Translations under genes and position numbers: made by a program
Part shown: positions 1-8,270 of the stretch, piece after piece
How positions within the stretch are numbered: position 1 is the stretch's first letter
How the letters are laid out: every line of letters starts with the position of its first letter
The notes under the pieces: generated by a model
What the model saw: only the letters and a program-made list of their open reading frames with translations
What the model was told of the DNA's origin: nothing
Databases searched by the model: none
Assembly: GCF_018604545.1 (NCBI RefSeq)
Contig: NZ_CP075896.1
Location: 4,712,001 to 4,776,000, forward strand
Direction of reading: 5' to 3'
DNA: 64,000 nt
DNA from: Streptomyces koelreuteriae
GTDB lineage: Bacteria; Actinomycetota; Actinomycetes; Streptomycetales; Streptomycetaceae

Positions 1-323
1 GACTCGCGCAGCGCGAAGCCCACCTCGCGGTCCCGGTAGAAGGGGATCACCGGCGTCTGCACGGCCCCGAGACGGGCCAGCGCGAAGGACAGCAGGGCCG
101 TCTCCATCCGGGTGGGCAGCTGCCAGGCGACCACCGTGCCGGGGCGGACGCCCATGCCGTACAGCCCGGCCGCCACCCGTTCGGCCCGCGTGTGAAGTCC
201 TCCGAAGGTCAGCGCGCGGTCGTCCGCCAGGAAGAGGGGCCGGTCCGGGGTGAGGGCGGCGCGGCGGGTGACCAGCTCCCACAGGGTGCGGGACGAACTC
301 AGGTCGTGCGGGGTCTCGTTCAC
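1..323 (-). CDS. Acyl-CoA synthetase (AMP-forming), N-terminal part only
   Basis: The gene runs off the left edge of the window; only about 107 N-terminal residues are visible. Reading from a GTG at 323 the protein begins MNETPHDLSSSRTLWELV and continues with features of the N-terminal domain of AMP-binding acyl-CoA/cyclohexanecarboxylate-CoA ligases, such as the LTFGGLHTRAERVAAGL segment and a GTVVAWQLPTR segment. Family members activate a free acid to its acyl-CoA through an acyl-adenylate. The AMP-binding P-loop and C-terminal domain lie outside the window. The gene is divergent from the amidohydrolase operon, and two copies of the shared palindromic operator (345-359 and 372-386) lie in the 91-bp gap, so it is probably in the same regulon. 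Family assignment is good; substrate is unknown. Confidence 0.8.
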   Translation of the reverse strand, partial: MNETPHDLSSSRTLWELVTRRAALTPDRPLFLADDRALTFGGLHTRAERVAAGLYGMGVRPGTVVAWQLPTRMETALLSFALARLGAVQTPVIPFYRDREVGFALRE

Positions 324-344
324 GGCTGCCCCCTGCCTGCTTGG

Positions 345-359
345 CTGACGGGTCGTCAG
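345..359. promoter_or_regulatory. Regulon operator copy 1 (perfect palindrome)
   Basis: Sequence CTGACGGGTCGTCAG, a perfect match to the recurring 15-bp palindrome of this window. It lies between the divergent acyl-CoA synthetase and amidohydrolase genes, centre to centre 27 bp from copy 2. Inferred TetR-family repressor site. Confidence 0.75.
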
Positions 360-371
360 GTGGGATGCTAA

Positions 372-386
372 CTGACGCTGCATCAG
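372..386. promoter_or_regulatory. Regulon operator copy 2
   Basis: Sequence CTGACGCTGCATCAG, one change from the palindrome (A for G in the right arm). It is preceded by an AT-rich GCTAA that could be part of a -10 element and lies 28 bp before the amidohydrolase start at 415. Confidence 0.7.
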
Positions 387-414
387 ATAAGCATCAGTCC
401 GGCGGAGGGGACCC

Positions 415-1617
415 ATGGAGCGCGCGACCGAACTGCCCCGCATCATCAGCGTCGACGACCACGTGATCGAGCCCGCCCACCTCTTCGAGACGTGGCTGCC
501 GGCCAAGTACCGCGATCGCGGCCCCCGGCCCCTGACCGCGGGCATCGGTGAACTCGCCTACATCGCGGGCAAGTACCGCATCACCATGGACCCGGACGGC
601 CCGCCCACCGACTGGTGGATCTACGAGGACCTGAAGTTCCCGTACAAGCGCAACATCGCCGCCGTCGGCTTCGACCGCGACGAGATGACCCTGGAGGGCA
701 TCACCAGGGAGGAGATGCGGCGCGGCTGCTGGGACCCGAAGGCCCGCCTGGAGGACATGGACCTCAACCATGTCGAGGCGTCCCTCTGCTTCCCGTCCTT
801 CCCGCGCTTCTGCGGCCAGACCTTCGCCGAGGCGCACGACAAGGAGGTCGCCCTGGCCTGTGTGCGCGCCTACAACGACTGGATGGTCGAGGAGTGGTGC
901 GGGGACAGCGGTGGGCGGCTCATCCCGCTCTGCCTGATCCCGCTGTGGGACGTCGAACTGGCCGTCGCGGAGATCCGGCGCAACGCCGCGCGCGGAGTGC
1001 GGGCGGTGACCTTCTCCGAGATTCCCACCCATCTCGGGCTGCCGTCCATCCACTCCGGCTACTGGGACCCGTTCTTCGCGGTCTGCCAGGAGACCGGGAC
1101 CGTCGTGAACATGCACATCGGGTCCTCGTCCCAGATGCCCGCCGCCTCCCCCGACGCCCCGCCCGCCGTCCAGGCCTCGCTCAGCTTCAACAACGCGATG
1201 GCCTCGATGATGGACTTCCTCTTCAGCGGGGTCCTGGTGCGGTACCCGCGCCTCAAACTCGCCTATTCCGAGGGCCAGATGGGCTGGATCCCCTACGCCC
1301 TGGAACGCGCCGACGACGTCTGGGAGGAGCACCGCGCCTGGGGCGGCGTCCGCGACACGATCCCCGAGCCGCCGTCCACGTACTACTACCGGCAGATCTA
1401 CTGCTGCTTCTTCCGCGACAAGCACGGGGTCGCCTCGCTCGACGTCGTAGGCCGCGACAACGCCACCTTCGAGACCGACTACCCGCACGTCGACTCGACC
1501 TTCCCGCACACCAAGGAAGTCGCCCTCGACCACGTCAAGGGCCTCGACGACGAGACGGTCTACAAGCTGATGCGCGGCAACGCGATCCGCATGCTCGACC
1601 TGGATCTCGACAAGTAG
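415..1617 (+). CDS. Amidohydrolase_2 family TIM-barrel metal hydrolase/decarboxylase
   Basis: A 400-residue protein of the amidohydrolase-2 (ACMSD/aminocarboxymuconate decarboxylase-like) fold. Visible metal-site elements are SVDDHVIEP at residues 12-20, the MHIGSSS segment with His about 234, and ETDYPH with Asp about 355. These enzymes hydrolyse or decarboxylate ring-derived acids with one divalent metal. An SD-like GGAGGGG precedes the ATG. The stop codon abuts the ATG of the following acyl-CoA dehydrogenase, giving a tight three-gene operon. A clear paralogue is encoded at 46240-47490; both share segments such as FPRFCGQTF and RAYNDWM. The operator pair upstream places it in the catabolic regulon. 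The reaction is not known; hydrolysis of a cyclic CoA or ketone intermediate is a guess. Confidence 0.85.
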   Translation: MERATELPRIISVDDHVIEPAHLFETWLPAKYRDRGPRPLTAGIGELAYIAGKYRITMDPDGPPTDWWIYEDLKFPYKRNIAAVGFDRDEMTLEGITREEMRRGCWDPKARLEDMDLNHVEASLCFPSFPRFCGQTFAEAHDKEVALACVRAYNDWMVEEWCGDSGGRLIPLCLIPLWDVELAVAEIRRNAARGVRAVTFSEIPTHLGLPSIHSGYWDPFFAVCQETGTVVNMHIGSSSQMPAASPDAPPAVQASLSFNNAMASMMDFLFSGVLVRYPRLKLAYSEGQMGWIPYALERADDVWEEHRAWGGVRDTIPEPPSTYYYRQIYCCFFRDKHGVASLDVVGRDNATFETDYPHVDSTFPHTKEVALDHVKGLDDETVYKLMRGNAIRMLDLDLDK

Positions 1618-2751
1618 ATGGACCTCACGTACACCCCGGATGAGGAGGACTTCCGGGCCCGCCTGCGGGAGTGGCTCGGCACGGCGCTGCCCACGCTGCC
1701 GCCCAAGCCGTCTCCCGACGACTGGCCCGCCCGCCGCGCCTACGACCTCGGCTGGCAGCGCAGGCTCCACGACGCCGGATACGCCGACGTCCACTGGGAC
1801 GCCTCCCCGACCACCCGGCTCATCTTCCTGGAGGAGACCGAGAAGGCCGGCGCGCCCTATGTGGGCGCCAACTTCGTGGGGCTGCTGCACGCCGGCCCGA
1901 CCATCGCCGCCGAGGGCACGGACGGGCAGCGGGCGCGCTGGCTGCCGCCGATCCTGCGCGGCGAGGAGGTCTGGTGCCAGGGCTTCAGCGAACCGGAGGC
2001 CGGCTCCGACCTCGCGGCCCTGCGCACGCGCGCGTGGCGCGACGGCGACCACTACGTGGTGACCGGCTCCAAGATCTGGACCTCCCACGCGGAAGTCGCC
2101 GACTGGTGCGAGCTGTTGGTCCGCACGGACCCCTCGGCGCCCAAGCACCGGGGCATCACCTGGCTCGCCCTGCCCATGGACACGCCCGGCATCACCGTAC
2201 GACCGCTGCGCACGCTCGCCGGGTCGGCAGAGTTCGCGGAGGTCTTCCTCGACGAGGTGCGCGTGCCGCTCGCGAACCGCGTCGGGGACGAGAACGACGG
2301 CTGGCGCGTGACGATGGTGACCCTGTCGTTCGAACGCGGTACGGCCTTCGCGGGCGAGGTCGTCGCCTGCCGCCGCGTCCTCACCGAACTGGCCCTCCAG
2401 GCCCGCGAGAACGGCCGCTGGGACGACCCGGCGCTGCGGCGCCGACTGGGCAGGCTCAACGCCGAGTTCCGGGCGCTGTGGCGGCTCACACAGTGGAACG
2501 TGAGCGCGGCGGAGGCCTCGGGCGGGGTGCCCGGCGCCGGAGGCTCGGTCTTCAAGCTGCGGTACTCGCACGCCCGCCAGGAGCTCTACGACGCCGCCGC
2601 GGACGTCCTCGGCCCCGACCGCCTCGACCTGGACCGCCCCTGGACCCTCGACCGCCTCTCTTCCCTCTCGTACACCATCGCGGCCGGTACCTCCCAGATC
2701 CAGCACAGCATCGTCGCCGAGCGGATCCTCGGCCTGCCGAAGGGACGGTGA
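1618..2751 (+). CDS. Acyl-CoA dehydrogenase, full-length subunit
   Basis: A 377-residue FAD-dependent acyl-CoA dehydrogenase. The N-terminal helical domain starts MDLTYTPDEEDFRARLREWL. The central part has WCQGFSEPEAGSDLAALRTRA and WTSHAEVADWCELLVRT, the substrate/FAD-contacting beta domain. The C-terminal end has AAGTSQIQHSIVAERILGLP, the usual FAD/ubiquitous C-terminal helix signature. It starts directly after the amidohydrolase stop and overlaps the next, shorter acyl-CoA dehydrogenase through GTGA. Such long-plus-short pairs form alpha2beta2 heterotetramers in actinobacterial steroid and alicyclic catabolism. Predicted step: alpha,beta-desaturation of an acyl-CoA, electrons passing to ETF. 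Confidence 0.9.
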   Translation: MDLTYTPDEEDFRARLREWLGTALPTLPPKPSPDDWPARRAYDLGWQRRLHDAGYADVHWDASPTTRLIFLEETEKAGAPYVGANFVGLLHAGPTIAAEGTDGQRARWLPPILRGEEVWCQGFSEPEAGSDLAALRTRAWRDGDHYVVTGSKIWTSHAEVADWCELLVRTDPSAPKHRGITWLALPMDTPGITVRPLRTLAGSAEFAEVFLDEVRVPLANRVGDENDGWRVTMVTLSFERGTAFAGEVVACRRVLTELALQARENGRWDDPALRRRLGRLNAEFRALWRLTQWNVSAAEASGGVPGAGGSVFKLRYSHARQELYDAAADVLGPDRLDLDRPWTLDRLSSLSYTIAAGTSQIQHSIVAERILGLPKGR

Positions 2752-3632
2752 CCGTGCGTTTCCGGTTGACGGACGACCAGCGGGCGTTGCGCGACGGGGT
2801 GCGGCAGCTGCTCGCCCGGCGCTTCGACGCGGAGGCGCTGCGGGCCGCCGTGCGGGACCCGGTGCGGCTGGACCGGGCGCTGTGGCGGGCCCTGGGCGAC
2901 GCCGGGTTCTTCGCGCTGCGGCTGCCGGAGGCGGACGGCGGGGTCGGACTGGGGCTGCCCGAGGCGGTGTTGGTGTTCGAGGAGGCGGGGCGGGCGCTGC
3001 TGCCCGGGCCGCTGGCCGCCACCCACCTCGCGGCCGGTGCCGTGCCCGGCGCCGCCGAGGGGGAGACCGTCGTGACGGCCGTCGACGGCGGCCTCGCGGA
3101 GTGGCTGACGGAAGCGGACGTCGTACGCGGCGACACCGCCGGAGCCGTGCCGCTGCGCTCCCTCGACCCGCTGACGCCCCTGCACCGCGTGCCCGGGGCC
3201 GCGGCGGCCCCGGACCCCGTCGCCGTCCTCCTCACCGCCGCGGAGCAGCTCGGCACGGCCGTACGCGTCTGCGAACTGGCGGCGCAACACGCCCGGGCCC
3301 GCGAACAGTTCGGACGGCCCATAGGGGCCTTCCAGGCGGTGGCACACCTGTGCGCGGGGATGCTGGTCCGGGCGGAGACGGCCCGCGTCGCGGTGTACGC
3401 GGCCGCCGTCACCGCCGACCCGGCCGACATCGCCGCCGCCCGGCTGCTCGCCGACGAGGCCGCCGTACACGGCGCCCGCGACTGTCTCCAGGTGCACGGC
3501 GGCATGGGCTTCACCTGGGAGTCCGAGGTCCATCTGCACCTGAAACGCGCATGGGTTCGAACCCAACGTGCGGGTGGAATCACGGAGAGTGAGGAACTCC
3601 TCGCCGCCGATCTGGTCGCCGGAACGCCCTGA
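2748..3632 (+). CDS. Short acyl-CoA dehydrogenase-like partner subunit
   Basis: A protein of 294 residues starting from GTG at 2748, inside the GTGA overlap with the previous stop; GTG at 2754 is the alternative. Homology to acyl-CoA dehydrogenases is clear at both ends: DDQRALRDGVRQLL near the N terminus, AREQFGRPIGAFQAVAHL and LQVHGGMGFTWE in the C-terminal helical domain. The middle beta domain is much reduced, so the protein is roughly 80-100 residues shorter than usual members. This fits the non-identical subunit of a heteromeric dehydrogenase whose partner is encoded immediately upstream. A run GGTTCGAACC near 3555, inside the coding sequence, mimics a tRNA T-arm by chance. Whether this subunit keeps a catalytic base is not clear. 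Confidence 0.85.
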   Translation: MTVRFRLTDDQRALRDGVRQLLARRFDAEALRAAVRDPVRLDRALWRALGDAGFFALRLPEADGGVGLGLPEAVLVFEEAGRALLPGPLAATHLAAGAVPGAAEGETVVTAVDGGLAEWLTEADVVRGDTAGAVPLRSLDPLTPLHRVPGAAAAPDPVAVLLTAAEQLGTAVRVCELAAQHARAREQFGRPIGAFQAVAHLCAGMLVRAETARVAVYAAAVTADPADIAAARLLADEAAVHGARDCLQVHGGMGFTWESEVHLHLKRAWVRTQRAGGITESEELLAADLVAGTP

Positions 3633-4060
3633 CAGGCCCTCTGGCTGCGACATTGCCGACGATGCCCACAGAGATGTCGCGGATTGTGGCATGCCGGAAT
3701 TACGGAGAGTTGATATCGGGTCGTATCCGATGCGTGACTCGTAACAGCCCGGAGTCGGCTGTCCGCTCCGGTACCTTGTGTGAGATGCGAGTGGCTCAGA
3801 GCGCAGTGCGACCCAGGGGCGCGGCCTGTTCGACTCCCCGCGGTGAGCGTCGCACAGTATCCCGCAGGGGTACTCCTTCGCGCTGGAATATGCCCGAAGC
3901 GCTTGTTGGGGTGACTGTACGTCAACCATGCTGTCCCACAAGGGATTCACGTTCCGTGATCCTTGTCCCGGCCGTTGTTCTGGCCATGCAGAAAATGGCT
4001 ACGATCGTGGCCCTCGTGAGGCGCGAGCCTAAGTGTCCGCCGGTTCGGATGGTGTGAGCG
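3633..4060. other. Intergenic region, 428 bp, no convincing gene
   Basis: This stretch is visibly less GC-rich than its neighbours. A 134-codon open frame (3653-4057) has no SD, unusual composition and no recognisable motif, so it is left out. It probably holds the promoter of the ATPase gene at 4061 and the end of the upstream operon. No operator copy and no strong terminator were found. Confidence 0.5.
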
Positions 4061-4555
4061 GTGCAGGTGCTTCAAGTGCAGCTGGAGATCCGGCCCGACC
4101 CCGCAGAGGTGGGGCGTGCCAGGCGGTGGGCCCGCTCGCGCCTGGCCGGGTCCGGCATACAGGCCGACGAACCGCTCGCCGAGACACTGATCCTGCTCGT
4201 CTCCGAACTCGTCACCAACGCCGTGGTGCACACCGGCTGTCCCGCGGTGCTGCTGCTGTCGCTGCCGCACGCGGTGACGGACGAGTCCACGGTCCGCCTC
4301 GAGGTCGCCGACCGCAGCGGCCGGGCCCCCGTACCGCGGTGCGCTGACGACGACGCGACCGGCGGCCGGGGCCTCGCCCTCGTCGACGGCCTCGCCGACC
4401 GTTGGGGCTGGAGCGTCGAGAGCACCGGCAAGCGCATCTGGTGCGAACTGGACCGGTGTTCGAAGTCCGGTGAGGTGACGGCGTCGTGCGGAGGGGGCGC
4501 GGCGGCGTACGGCGGCGGGACGTCCTTCGAGGGGCTGGCGTACGAGGCGGTGTAG
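4061..4555 (+). CDS. RsbW-like ATP-binding regulator (HATPase_c)
   Basis: A 164-residue protein of the GHKL/HATPase_c group that is very numerous in Streptomyces, similar to anti-sigma serine kinases such as RsbW. The N-box is ELVTNAVVHTG (about residues 48-58), the G1 region is LEVADRSGRAP, and the G2 region is GRGLALVDGLADRWGW. An in-frame TGA at 4055 makes GTG 4061 the first possible start; GTG 4067 is an alternative. No sigma factor or anti-sigma antagonist gene is adjacent, so its partner is unknown. The C-terminal 30 residues are Gly/Ser-rich and look unstructured. Confidence 0.8.
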   Translation: MQVLQVQLEIRPDPAEVGRARRWARSRLAGSGIQADEPLAETLILLVSELVTNAVVHTGCPAVLLLSLPHAVTDESTVRLEVADRSGRAPVPRCADDDATGGRGLALVDGLADRWGWSVESTGKRIWCELDRCSKSGEVTASCGGGAAAYGGGTSFEGLAYEAV

Positions 4556-5061
4556 GGCCGCCCGGACTTTCGGTGTGCCCGTTTGATGCCTGCCTCCCGC
4601 CCGTCTCTGCCTGCCCCCCCGCCTGTGTGTCCCCGCCCGCCGGGCGTGTGGAGCGCGAGGCGTTGTGGACGGCGGCACATGCCGCGGGGTCTTGCGGCGA
4701 AGCCGGGGCATGGGGGCACGGCGGGCCGGCCGTTTCCGGCGGGGCATGCGGCGATGCGCCGGACGTGCTTCCGTGCGCACCCACGGTACACACCGCATAT
4801 CCGGCAAATCACCGAACCGGGTGTTGACGCGTCGTGACCATGTGCTCACGCTGGTGGGCAGCGATTCGCCGTGAGGGGACGGCGAGGGCTTCGGTGACGG
4901 CAGCCCTCGGCGAGTGTGAGTCGTGATTCGGCGTCGGCTCCCTTCAGGGCCAGGGGAGCCGGGGCGGGAGCGCCGGAGTGGGGTGGCGGCGCGCGCTGCC
5001 GTGCTCGGGGCGAGCAGCGCGGCGCCGCCATCCTGCTGGGCGGCCCCGGGCGGCCGACGCC
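4556..5061. other. Intergenic region, 506 bp, no convincing gene
   Basis: It lies between the convergent ATPase and cyclase genes. The + strand frames 4486-4827 and 4583-4837 are rich in Pro, Arg and Cys and have no family signature. A pyrimidine-rich run (about 4585-4640) stands out. No operator copy or clear intrinsic terminator was seen. Confidence 0.45.
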
Positions 5062-5988
5062 CTAGAGGATGGCGACCGGCGCCACCGGGGACCCGGTCGC
5101 CCCGGCGAACGGCTCGGGCGTCGCCGCCAGCAGGAAGACATAGCGCCCCGCTTCTCCACAGGCTGTGGACAACTTTTCGAGATTCCAGTTCTGGCCCTGC
5201 GGCATCCCCATCTCCACGAGGTGGAGCGCGTGCACCGGCAGCCACAGGCCGTCCACCTCGGGCGGGAACACCTCGAAGGTCAGGGTGTCGTTGGCGACGG
5301 CCGCGACATCGCGCGCGTGGAACCACTCCGGCGTCCGGATCGACAGCCCCGGTGACGGATAGGCGTAGGCGTGCCGGTCCCCGGCCAGACAGACCTGGAC
5401 CTGCCCGGTCCGTACGAGCACGATGTCGCCGGCCCCTACGCGCGTCCCGGCCAGCTCCTCGGCGGCGTCCAGATCCTCGGGAGTGACGGCGTACCCGCCG
5501 TCCAGCCGGTCCGTGCCCCGGGCCCGGGCGACGTCGAGCAGGACCCCGCGCGAGACGAGGTGCCGGACCGTGCCGATGCCACTGAACCCGGCGCCGCCGT
5601 GCGCCGTGACGGAGCCGGCCGGGCGGCCGTTGTAGATCCGGCCCGAGTGCGAGACGTGGGGCAGCGCGTCCCAGTGGGTGGCCGCCTGCAGCCCCATCGT
5701 CACGACGTCGTCGCTGCACGCGACCGTGCCCGGGCCGAACAGCTCCTGGTTGATCTGCACCATGACGTGCAGTGGGTCGATACGGCCCGGGATCATCCCC
5801 GTCTGGACGCCGTTCTGTTCGAGGGGGAGCGCGAGCGGGACGCGGCGGCCGGTGCGGACAGTGGCCGCGGCCTCCCGTACGACCTCGTCGGTGATCAGGT
5901 TCAGTGTGCCGAGCTCGTCGTCGGCCCCCCAACGGCCCCAGTTGTTCACGCGCTTGGCGATGTCGTGGAACGCGTCCGGCAGCGACAT
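5062..5988 (-). CDS. Cyclase-family (kynurenine formamidase-like) metal hydrolase
   Basis: A 308-residue member of the cyclase family (PF04199), which includes kynurenine formamidase and isatin or cyclic-lactone hydrolases. The family metal signature HxGTHxDxPxH is represented by ATHWDALPHV at residues 103-112, with His105, Asp107 and His111 as ligands; the first His/Gly of the motif is less conserved. ATG at 5988 is preceded by an SD-like GGGGAGG. It is divergent from the SDR operon with two operator copies between them (6019-6033, 6051-6065). Likely role: hydrolytic opening of a cyclic amide, lactone or diketone in the same catabolic route. Substrate unknown. Confidence 0.8.
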   Translation of the reverse strand: MSLPDAFHDIAKRVNNWGRWGADDELGTLNLITDEVVREAAATVRTGRRVPLALPLEQNGVQTGMIPGRIDPLHVMVQINQELFGPGTVACSDDVVTMGLQAATHWDALPHVSHSGRIYNGRPAGSVTAHGGAGFSGIGTVRHLVSRGVLLDVARARGTDRLDGGYAVTPEDLDAAEELAGTRVGAGDIVLVRTGQVQVCLAGDRHAYAYPSPGLSIRTPEWFHARDVAAVANDTLTFEVFPPEVDGLWLPVHALHLVEMGMPQGQNWNLEKLSTACGEAGRYVFLLAATPEPFAGATGSPVAPVAIL

Positions 5989-6018
5989 GAGTCCTCCCCG
6001 GGGCTTGTCTTCCTGTAT

Positions 6019-6033
6019 CTGACGGGTCGTAGA
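6019..6033. promoter_or_regulatory. Regulon operator copy 3 (degenerate right arm)
   Basis: CTGACGGGTCGTAGA: the left arm is perfect, the right arm has three changes. It lies 32 bp centre to centre from copy 4 in the cyclase/SDR divergent gap. Weakest of the sixteen copies. Confidence 0.45.
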
Positions 6034-6050
6034 ATTCGAGAACCTGAAAT

Positions 6051-6065
6051 CTAACGGTCCGTCAG
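6051..6065. promoter_or_regulatory. Regulon operator copy 4
   Basis: CTAACGGTCCGTCAG, one change in the left arm; outside it the palindrome extends by T...A to 17 bp. It ends 27 bp before the SDR start at 6093. Confidence 0.7.
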
Positions 6066-6092
6066 AAACCGTGGGACGGGAAGGGGCCGGGC

Positions 6093-7004
6093 GTGGGGAA
6101 CTTCTTGGCAGGGAAGGTCGTCGCCGTCACCGGCGCCGGGCGGGGCATCGGCCGGGCGGTCGCGCTCGCGGCGGCGGCCGAGGGGGCGAAGGTCGTCGTC
6201 AACGACTACGGCGTCTCCGTCGACGGCGCCTCGCCGACCAGCGAGATCGCCGAGGGCGTGGTCAAGGAGATCGAGGCGGCGGGCGGGGAGGCGGTGGCCG
6301 TCGCCGACGACATCTCCACCATGGCGGGCGGGCAGCGGGTCGTCGACGTGGCGCTGTCGTCGTACGGGCGGCTCGACGGGGTCGTCTGCGTGGCCGGGAT
6401 CCTGCGCGAGCGGATGCTGTTCAACATGACCGAGGAGGAGTGGGACCCGGTCGTCGCGACCCATCTGAAGGGCACGTTCACGGTGTTCCGGGCGGCCTCC
6501 GCGGTGATGCGGAAGCAGCGGGCCGGGACGTTGATCGGGTTCACGAGCGGGAATCACCAGGGGTCCGTCTCGCAGGCCAACTACAGCGCGGCGAAGGGCG
6601 GGATCATCTCGCTGGTGCGGAGCGCGGCGCTGGGGCTGCACAAGTACGGGGTGACCGCGAACGCGGTGGCGCCGGTGGCGCGGACGCGGATGTCTGCGGG
6701 GGTGCCGATGGAGTTGGCGGAGATCGGGGAGCCGGAGGATGTCGCCGCGTTGGTGGTGTATCTGCTGTCCGACGAGGCCTCTCGGCAGGGGATCACCGGG
6801 CAGGTGTACACGGTCGCCGGGGCGAAGATCGCGGTGTGGGCTCAGCCGAGGGAGTTGCGGGCGGGGTTTGCGGCTGGGGGGTGGACCGTGGAGAAGATCG
6901 CGGAGTTTTTGCCGGGGTCGGTGGGGGTGGATCCGATGCCGTTGTTGGAGCGGGTGGCGGGGATGGAGAGGGCGGCGCGGGAGGGGGAGCGGCCTAACGC
7001 GTGA
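6093..7004 (+). CDS. Short-chain dehydrogenase/reductase
   Basis: A 303-residue SDR starting at GTG 6093. The NAD(P)-binding motif TGAGRGIG is at residues 13-20, and the catalytic YSAAK has Tyr164 and Lys168. It resembles the larger SDRs related to the hydroxyacyl-CoA dehydrogenase domain of multifunctional enzyme 2, with an extended C-terminal tail of about 50 residues after the Rossmann core. Probable role: oxidation of a beta-hydroxyacyl-CoA or a ring hydroxyl. First gene of an operator-controlled unit that continues with an acyl-CoA dehydrogenase (7122) and an alcohol dehydrogenase (8270). Confidence 0.88.
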   Translation: MGNFLAGKVVAVTGAGRGIGRAVALAAAAEGAKVVVNDYGVSVDGASPTSEIAEGVVKEIEAAGGEAVAVADDISTMAGGQRVVDVALSSYGRLDGVVCVAGILRERMLFNMTEEEWDPVVATHLKGTFTVFRAASAVMRKQRAGTLIGFTSGNHQGSVSQANYSAAKGGIISLVRSAALGLHKYGVTANAVAPVARTRMSAGVPMELAEIGEPEDVAALVVYLLSDEASRQGITGQVYTVAGAKIAVWAQPRELRAGFAAGGWTVEKIAEFLPGSVGVDPMPLLERVAGMERAAREGERPNA

Positions 7005-7053
7005 GGGGGTGGGCTTGTCTGTGGTGTGGCGGGTGCGGGGCGGTGGGGGTTGT

Positions 7054-7075
7054 TCGCGCAGTTCCCCGCGCCCCT
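7054..7075 (+). repeat. Dispersed Streptomyces intergenic element, copy 1
   Basis: Core CGCGCAGTTCCCCGCGCCCC (7055-7074) preceded by a G-rich arm (about 7031-7050). The same core occurs at 50447-50468. From memory this sequence type is frequent in Streptomyces intergenic regions. It lies between the SDR stop and the acyl-CoA dehydrogenase start and may form a stem with the upstream G-rich arm. Confidence 0.6.
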
Positions 7076-7121
7076 AAAGAAGGGCGTCACTCCACCGCAG
7101 ATCGATATCGAGGCGGCGATT

Positions 7122-8270
7122 GTGGATTTTGGGTTCACGCGTGAAGACGAGGACTTTCGTGCCGAGGTCCGTGACTGGCTTGCCGCGCATGCCACGGGCG
7201 CGAGCGACCGGCGCGCCTGGGAGCGGACGCTCGGTGCCGCCGGGTGGATCGGGATCGGGTGGGGGGTGGAGGGGTACGGGAATCGGAGGGTGGGGCTCAC
7301 CCGGCAGGTTGTCTGGGCCGAGGAGTATGCGCGGTCGGGGGCGCCGGCGCGGTCCGGGCATATCGGGGAGAATCTGCTCGCGCCGACGCTGATAGCGCAC
7401 GGCAGCGAGGAGCAGAAGGCCCGGTTTCTGCCTCCGATCGCCGCCGGTGATGAGCTGTGGTGCCAGGGGTACAGCGAGCCCGGTGCCGGGTCGGATCTGG
7501 CCGGGATCCGTACCGCGGCCGTGCGGGTGGCGGACGGGCGTGGGTATCGCGTCACGGGGCAGAAGATCTGGACGTCGCTCGCGCACGAGGCCGACTGGTG
7601 TTTTGTGCTGGCCCGTACCGAGGCCGGGTCCCGGAGGCATCGCGGGCTGAGCTTTCTCCTCGTTCCCATGGACCAGCCGGGCCGTATCGAGGTCCGTCCC
7701 ATCCGGCAGCTCACCGGCACCAGCGACTTCAACGAGGTCTTCTTCGACGGCGCGCACGCGGAGGAGGTCGTCGGGGGTGAGGGCGACGGCTGGCGGGTCG
7801 CCATGAGCCTGCTCGGTTTCGAGCGGGGGGTCTCCACGCTGGCCCAGCAGATCGGTTTCGCCCAGGAGTTGGAGGGCGTCGTACGGGCGGCGCGGGAGTC
7901 GGGGGCGGTGCGGGATCCCGTCGTACGGGAGCGGCTCGTGCGGCAGTGGGCCGAACTGCGCGCCATGCGCTGGAACTCCCTGCGCACGCTGGGCGGTTCG
8001 GGCGACGCGGGGGCGCCGAGTGTGGCGAAGCTGCTGTGGGCCGGCTGGCATCAGCGGCTCGGGGAGCTGGCGGTGCTGGTGCGGGGTGCGGCGGCGGGGG
8101 TGGGTCCCGCCGACTGGTCGGCCTCGGCGCCGTACGAACTGGACGCGGCACAGCACCTGTTCCTGTTCTCCCGGGCCGACACCGTCTACGGCGGCTCGGA
8201 CCAGATCCAGCGCACGATCATCGCCGAGCGTGTGCTCGGCCTGCCCAGGGAGCCCAAGGGAGCCGTGTGA
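7122..8270 (+). CDS. Acyl-CoA dehydrogenase
   Basis: A 382-residue acyl-CoA dehydrogenase. GTG 7122 is chosen because it follows GAGGCGG and gives MDFGFTREDEDFRAEVRDWL, which aligns with the start of the paralogue at 1618; the longer open frame from 7026 would read through the dispersed repeat. Motifs include WCQGYSEPGAGSDLAGIRT, RVTGQKIWTSLAHEADWCFVL, and near the C terminus TVYGGSDQIQRTIIAERVLGLP. The catalytic flavin dehydrogenation of an acyl-CoA with ETF as acceptor is expected. It overlaps the next gene by one base (TGATG), indicating translational coupling. Confidence 0.9.
   Translation: MDFGFTREDEDFRAEVRDWLAAHATGASDRRAWERTLGAAGWIGIGWGVEGYGNRRVGLTRQVVWAEEYARSGAPARSGHIGENLLAPTLIAHGSEEQKARFLPPIAAGDELWCQGYSEPGAGSDLAGIRTAAVRVADGRGYRVTGQKIWTSLAHEADWCFVLARTEAGSRRHRGLSFLLVPMDQPGRIEVRPIRQLTGTSDFNEVFFDGAHAEEVVGGEGDGWRVAMSLLGFERGVSTLAQQIGFAQELEGVVRAARESGAVRDPVVRERLVRQWAELRAMRWNSLRTLGGSGDAGAPSVAKLLWAGWHQRLGELAVLVRGAAAGVGPADWSASAPYELDAAQHLFLFSRADTVYGGSDQIQRTIIAERVLGLPREPKGAV

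Noticed and set aside
394..2706. Very long antisense open frame opposite the amidohydrolase and dehydrogenase
   Set aside because: Typical shadow frame of high-GC coding DNA; the + strand genes have clear families.
3548..3572. GGTTCGAACC run resembling a tRNA T-arm
   Set aside because: It lies inside the conserved C-terminal part of the short acyl-CoA dehydrogenase, and no acceptor, D or anticodon stems can be assembled around it.
3653..4057. Open frame of 134 codons between the dehydrogenase and ATPase genes
   Set aside because: No SD, atypical composition for a Streptomyces gene, no family motif.
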